Below, piece after piece: positions 5,972 through 6,381 of a DNA stretch of 6,381 nucleotides. The DNA comes from an uncultured Fimbriimonadales bacterium (GTDB lineage Bacteria > Armatimonadota > Fimbriimonadia > Fimbriimonadales > GBS-DC): the NCBI GenBank assembly GCA_937934465.1, contig CALGZO010000027.1, positions 1 through 6,381 of the forward strand. Reading direction: 5' to 3'. Positions within the stretch are counted from its first letter, which is position 1. The number at the start of each line of letters is the position of its first letter. Both the position numbers and the translations under genes were made by a program. Under the pieces are notes generated by a model, which saw nothing but the letters and a program-made list of their open reading frames with translations, was not told the origin of the DNA and did no database searches.

Positions 5972-5975
5972 CGCT

Positions 5976-5981
5976 TCACCT
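5976..5981 (-). promoter_or_regulatory. Ribosome binding site AGGTGA of the metalloprotease gene
   Basis: Read on the minus strand, AGGTGA lies 4 nt before the ATG at 5971, with GGAG a few bases further upstream (5983-5986). This decides the start: it marks the lipobox-proximal ATG instead of the longer frame that reaches 6136. The Uma2 gene has a similar TAGGTAA sequence ahead of its start. Confidence 0.55.
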
Positions 5982-5989
5982 ACTCCCAA

Positions 5990-5997
5990 TTTATACC
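5990..5997 (-). promoter_or_regulatory. Predicted -10 box (GGTATAAA) of the metalloprotease gene
   Basis: On the minus strand GGTATAAA (followed by T) lies 18 nt before the ATG at 5971. The predicted transcript would have a leader of about 11 nt, just enough to include AGGTGA. As with the other boxes in the window, GG precedes the TATAAA and no convincing -35 hexamer is found. The box faces away from that of the divergent Uma2 gene, 141 bp apart. Confidence 0.55.
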
Positions 5998-6001
5998 TCG
6001 T

Positions 6002-6039
6002 GTCGCGCCGCGTTTGAGACCTCCGTCGCGCCCTGAGAC
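6002..6039. repeat. Short imperfect direct repeat GTCGCGCC-n-TGAGAC upstream of the protease promoter
   Basis: GTCGCGCC at 6002-6009 followed by TGAGAC at 6015-6020 recurs as GTCGCGCC at 6025-6032 and TGAGAC at 6034-6039, with the inner gap 5 nt in the first copy and 1 nt in the second. The pair lies just upstream of the protease -10 box, in the divergent spacer, a place where activator or repressor sites occur. It may be a chance duplication. Confidence 0.35.
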
Positions 6040-6137
6040 TGGCTTTTGCAATCACGAAGTGGTGCAGAACGCCCCTATATGGGAATCTTCTGTGGCGGGA
6101 TTGCGTTGCCTCCTCCCCCCAAGCCTGTAAGGACAAG

Positions 6138-6145
6138 GGTATAAT
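6138..6145 (+). promoter_or_regulatory. Predicted -10 box (GGTATAAT) of the Uma2-family gene
   Basis: A perfect TATAAT (6140-6145) preceded by GG lies 17 nt before the ATG at 6163. The predicted leader of about 11 nt would hold TAGGTAA (6150-6156), a weak ribosome site 6 nt before the start. No TTGACA-like hexamer is found at the normal distance; the nearest TTG runs (6101-6111) are too far upstream. Confidence 0.6.
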
Positions 6146-6162
6146 TCCATAGGTAAGTCACG

Positions 6163-6381
6163 ATGGAGCAGGTCGTTTACGAGGGGACACGGACGCCGCC
6201 ACAGGGAAAAATCTCGTTCGAGGCGTTCCTGGAGTGGCTCGACGAGGACACTCACGCCGAATGGGTCGACGGCGAGGTGATACTTAAAATGCCCGTCTCC
6301 GTACGCCATCAGGACACTAACAGCTATTTACATTCGCTCATCAGTCTATGGGTCGCCTACCACTATCAGGGCAGCACTTAC
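6163..6381 (+). CDS. Uma2-family (DUF820) protein, PD-(D/E)XK nuclease-like fold, 3' truncated by the window
   Basis: Seventy-three codons are visible before the window ends. Known family members are roughly 180-220 residues, so most of the protein, including the likely nuclease core, lies outside. The visible N-terminus carries the family signature: F19-E-A-F-L-E-W-L-D (a short helix), A32-E33-W-V-D-G37-E38-V-I-x-K-M-P (a conserved acidic strand) and the following S46-V-x-H49-Q50 helix start. The ATG at 6163 follows an in-frame stop at 6154-6156 and a TAGGTAA ribosome-like site. Uma2 proteins are predicted restriction-endonuclease-like enzymes that occur as large paralogous families in some bacteria such as cyanobacteria; their biological role is poorly known. 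The gene is divergent from the metalloprotease, with 191 bp between the two start codons. Catalytic residues cannot be checked here. Confidence 0.85.
   Translation, partial: MEQVVYEGTRTPPQGKISFEAFLEWLDEDTHAEWVDGEVILKMPVSVRHQDTNSYLHSLISLWVAYHYQGSTY

Noticed and set aside
6073..6083. CCCTATATGGG, a short palindrome-like sequence in the divergent spacer
   Set aside because: Only three base pairs of true symmetry flank a five-base centre; too short to support an operator or hairpin.
5972..6136. An N-terminal extension of the metalloprotease frame up to 6136 (55 more residues)
   Set aside because: It would put the lipoprotein signal (Arg-Arg, hydrophobic core, Leu-Ala-Gly-Cys) in the middle of the protein and would cover the predicted -10 box and the AGGTGA ribosome site.
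1..6381. CRISPR array, insertion sequence, rRNA, phage or defence island
   Set aside because: No regularly spaced direct repeats, transposase, integrase or RNA gene signatures were found on either strand; Uma2 alone at the edge does not make a defence system.

Overview
The window reads as GC-rich bacterial chromosome. My best guess at the lineage is the Armatimonadota/Fimbriimonadales, or another thermal-environment relative. This rests on style only: a small secreted protein ending in a dockerin-like calcium repeat, a matrixin-type lipoprotein, an Uma2-family gene, high G+C, and a recurrent GGTAnAAT box directly in front of genes. There is no rRNA or other phylogenetic marker, so the assignment is an inference of low to moderate confidence.

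Layout: (1) 5-961 (+), a secreted beta-rich protein with a C-terminal pair of dockerin-type calcium loops. (2) 962-1372, a 411-bp non-coding stretch packed with inverted and direct repeats. It includes a 104-bp nested palindrome that could fold like a cloverleaf and a second hairpin cluster with mutually exclusive pairings. (3) 1373-3103 (+), a complete ABCB/MsbA-like ABC exporter half-transporter. (4) 3126-4484 (+), a membrane-anchored VanW-domain protein. (5) 4503-5306 (+), a three-TM MscS-family mechanosensitive channel. (6) 5303-5971 (-), a matrixin-like zinc metalloprotease with a lipoprotein signal, convergent with the channel gene so that the two stop codons overlap. (7) 6163-6381 (+), the first 73 codons of an Uma2-family protein, divergent from the protease and cut by the window edge.

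The three genes ABC exporter, VanW and MscS run in one direction with gaps of only 22 and 18 bp and look like an operon concerned with the cell envelope (export, wall-associated, osmotic safety valve). Each nevertheless has its own GGTAnAAT box 7-10 nt before its start codon and no well-placed Shine-Dalgarno sequence. That suggests leaderless or near-leaderless transcripts from each gene. The protease and Uma2 genes carry the same box 17-18 nt before the start, together with a TAGGTRA sequence that can serve as a short-leader ribosome site.

I do not see a clearly new multi-gene system. The points most worth a second look are the -10/start-codon architecture shared by five genes, the nested palindrome at 1089-1192, and an Arg-Cys-Gly-Cys-Pro-His tail on the matrixin that resembles the cysteine switch of matrix metalloproteases but sits at the opposite end of the protein.
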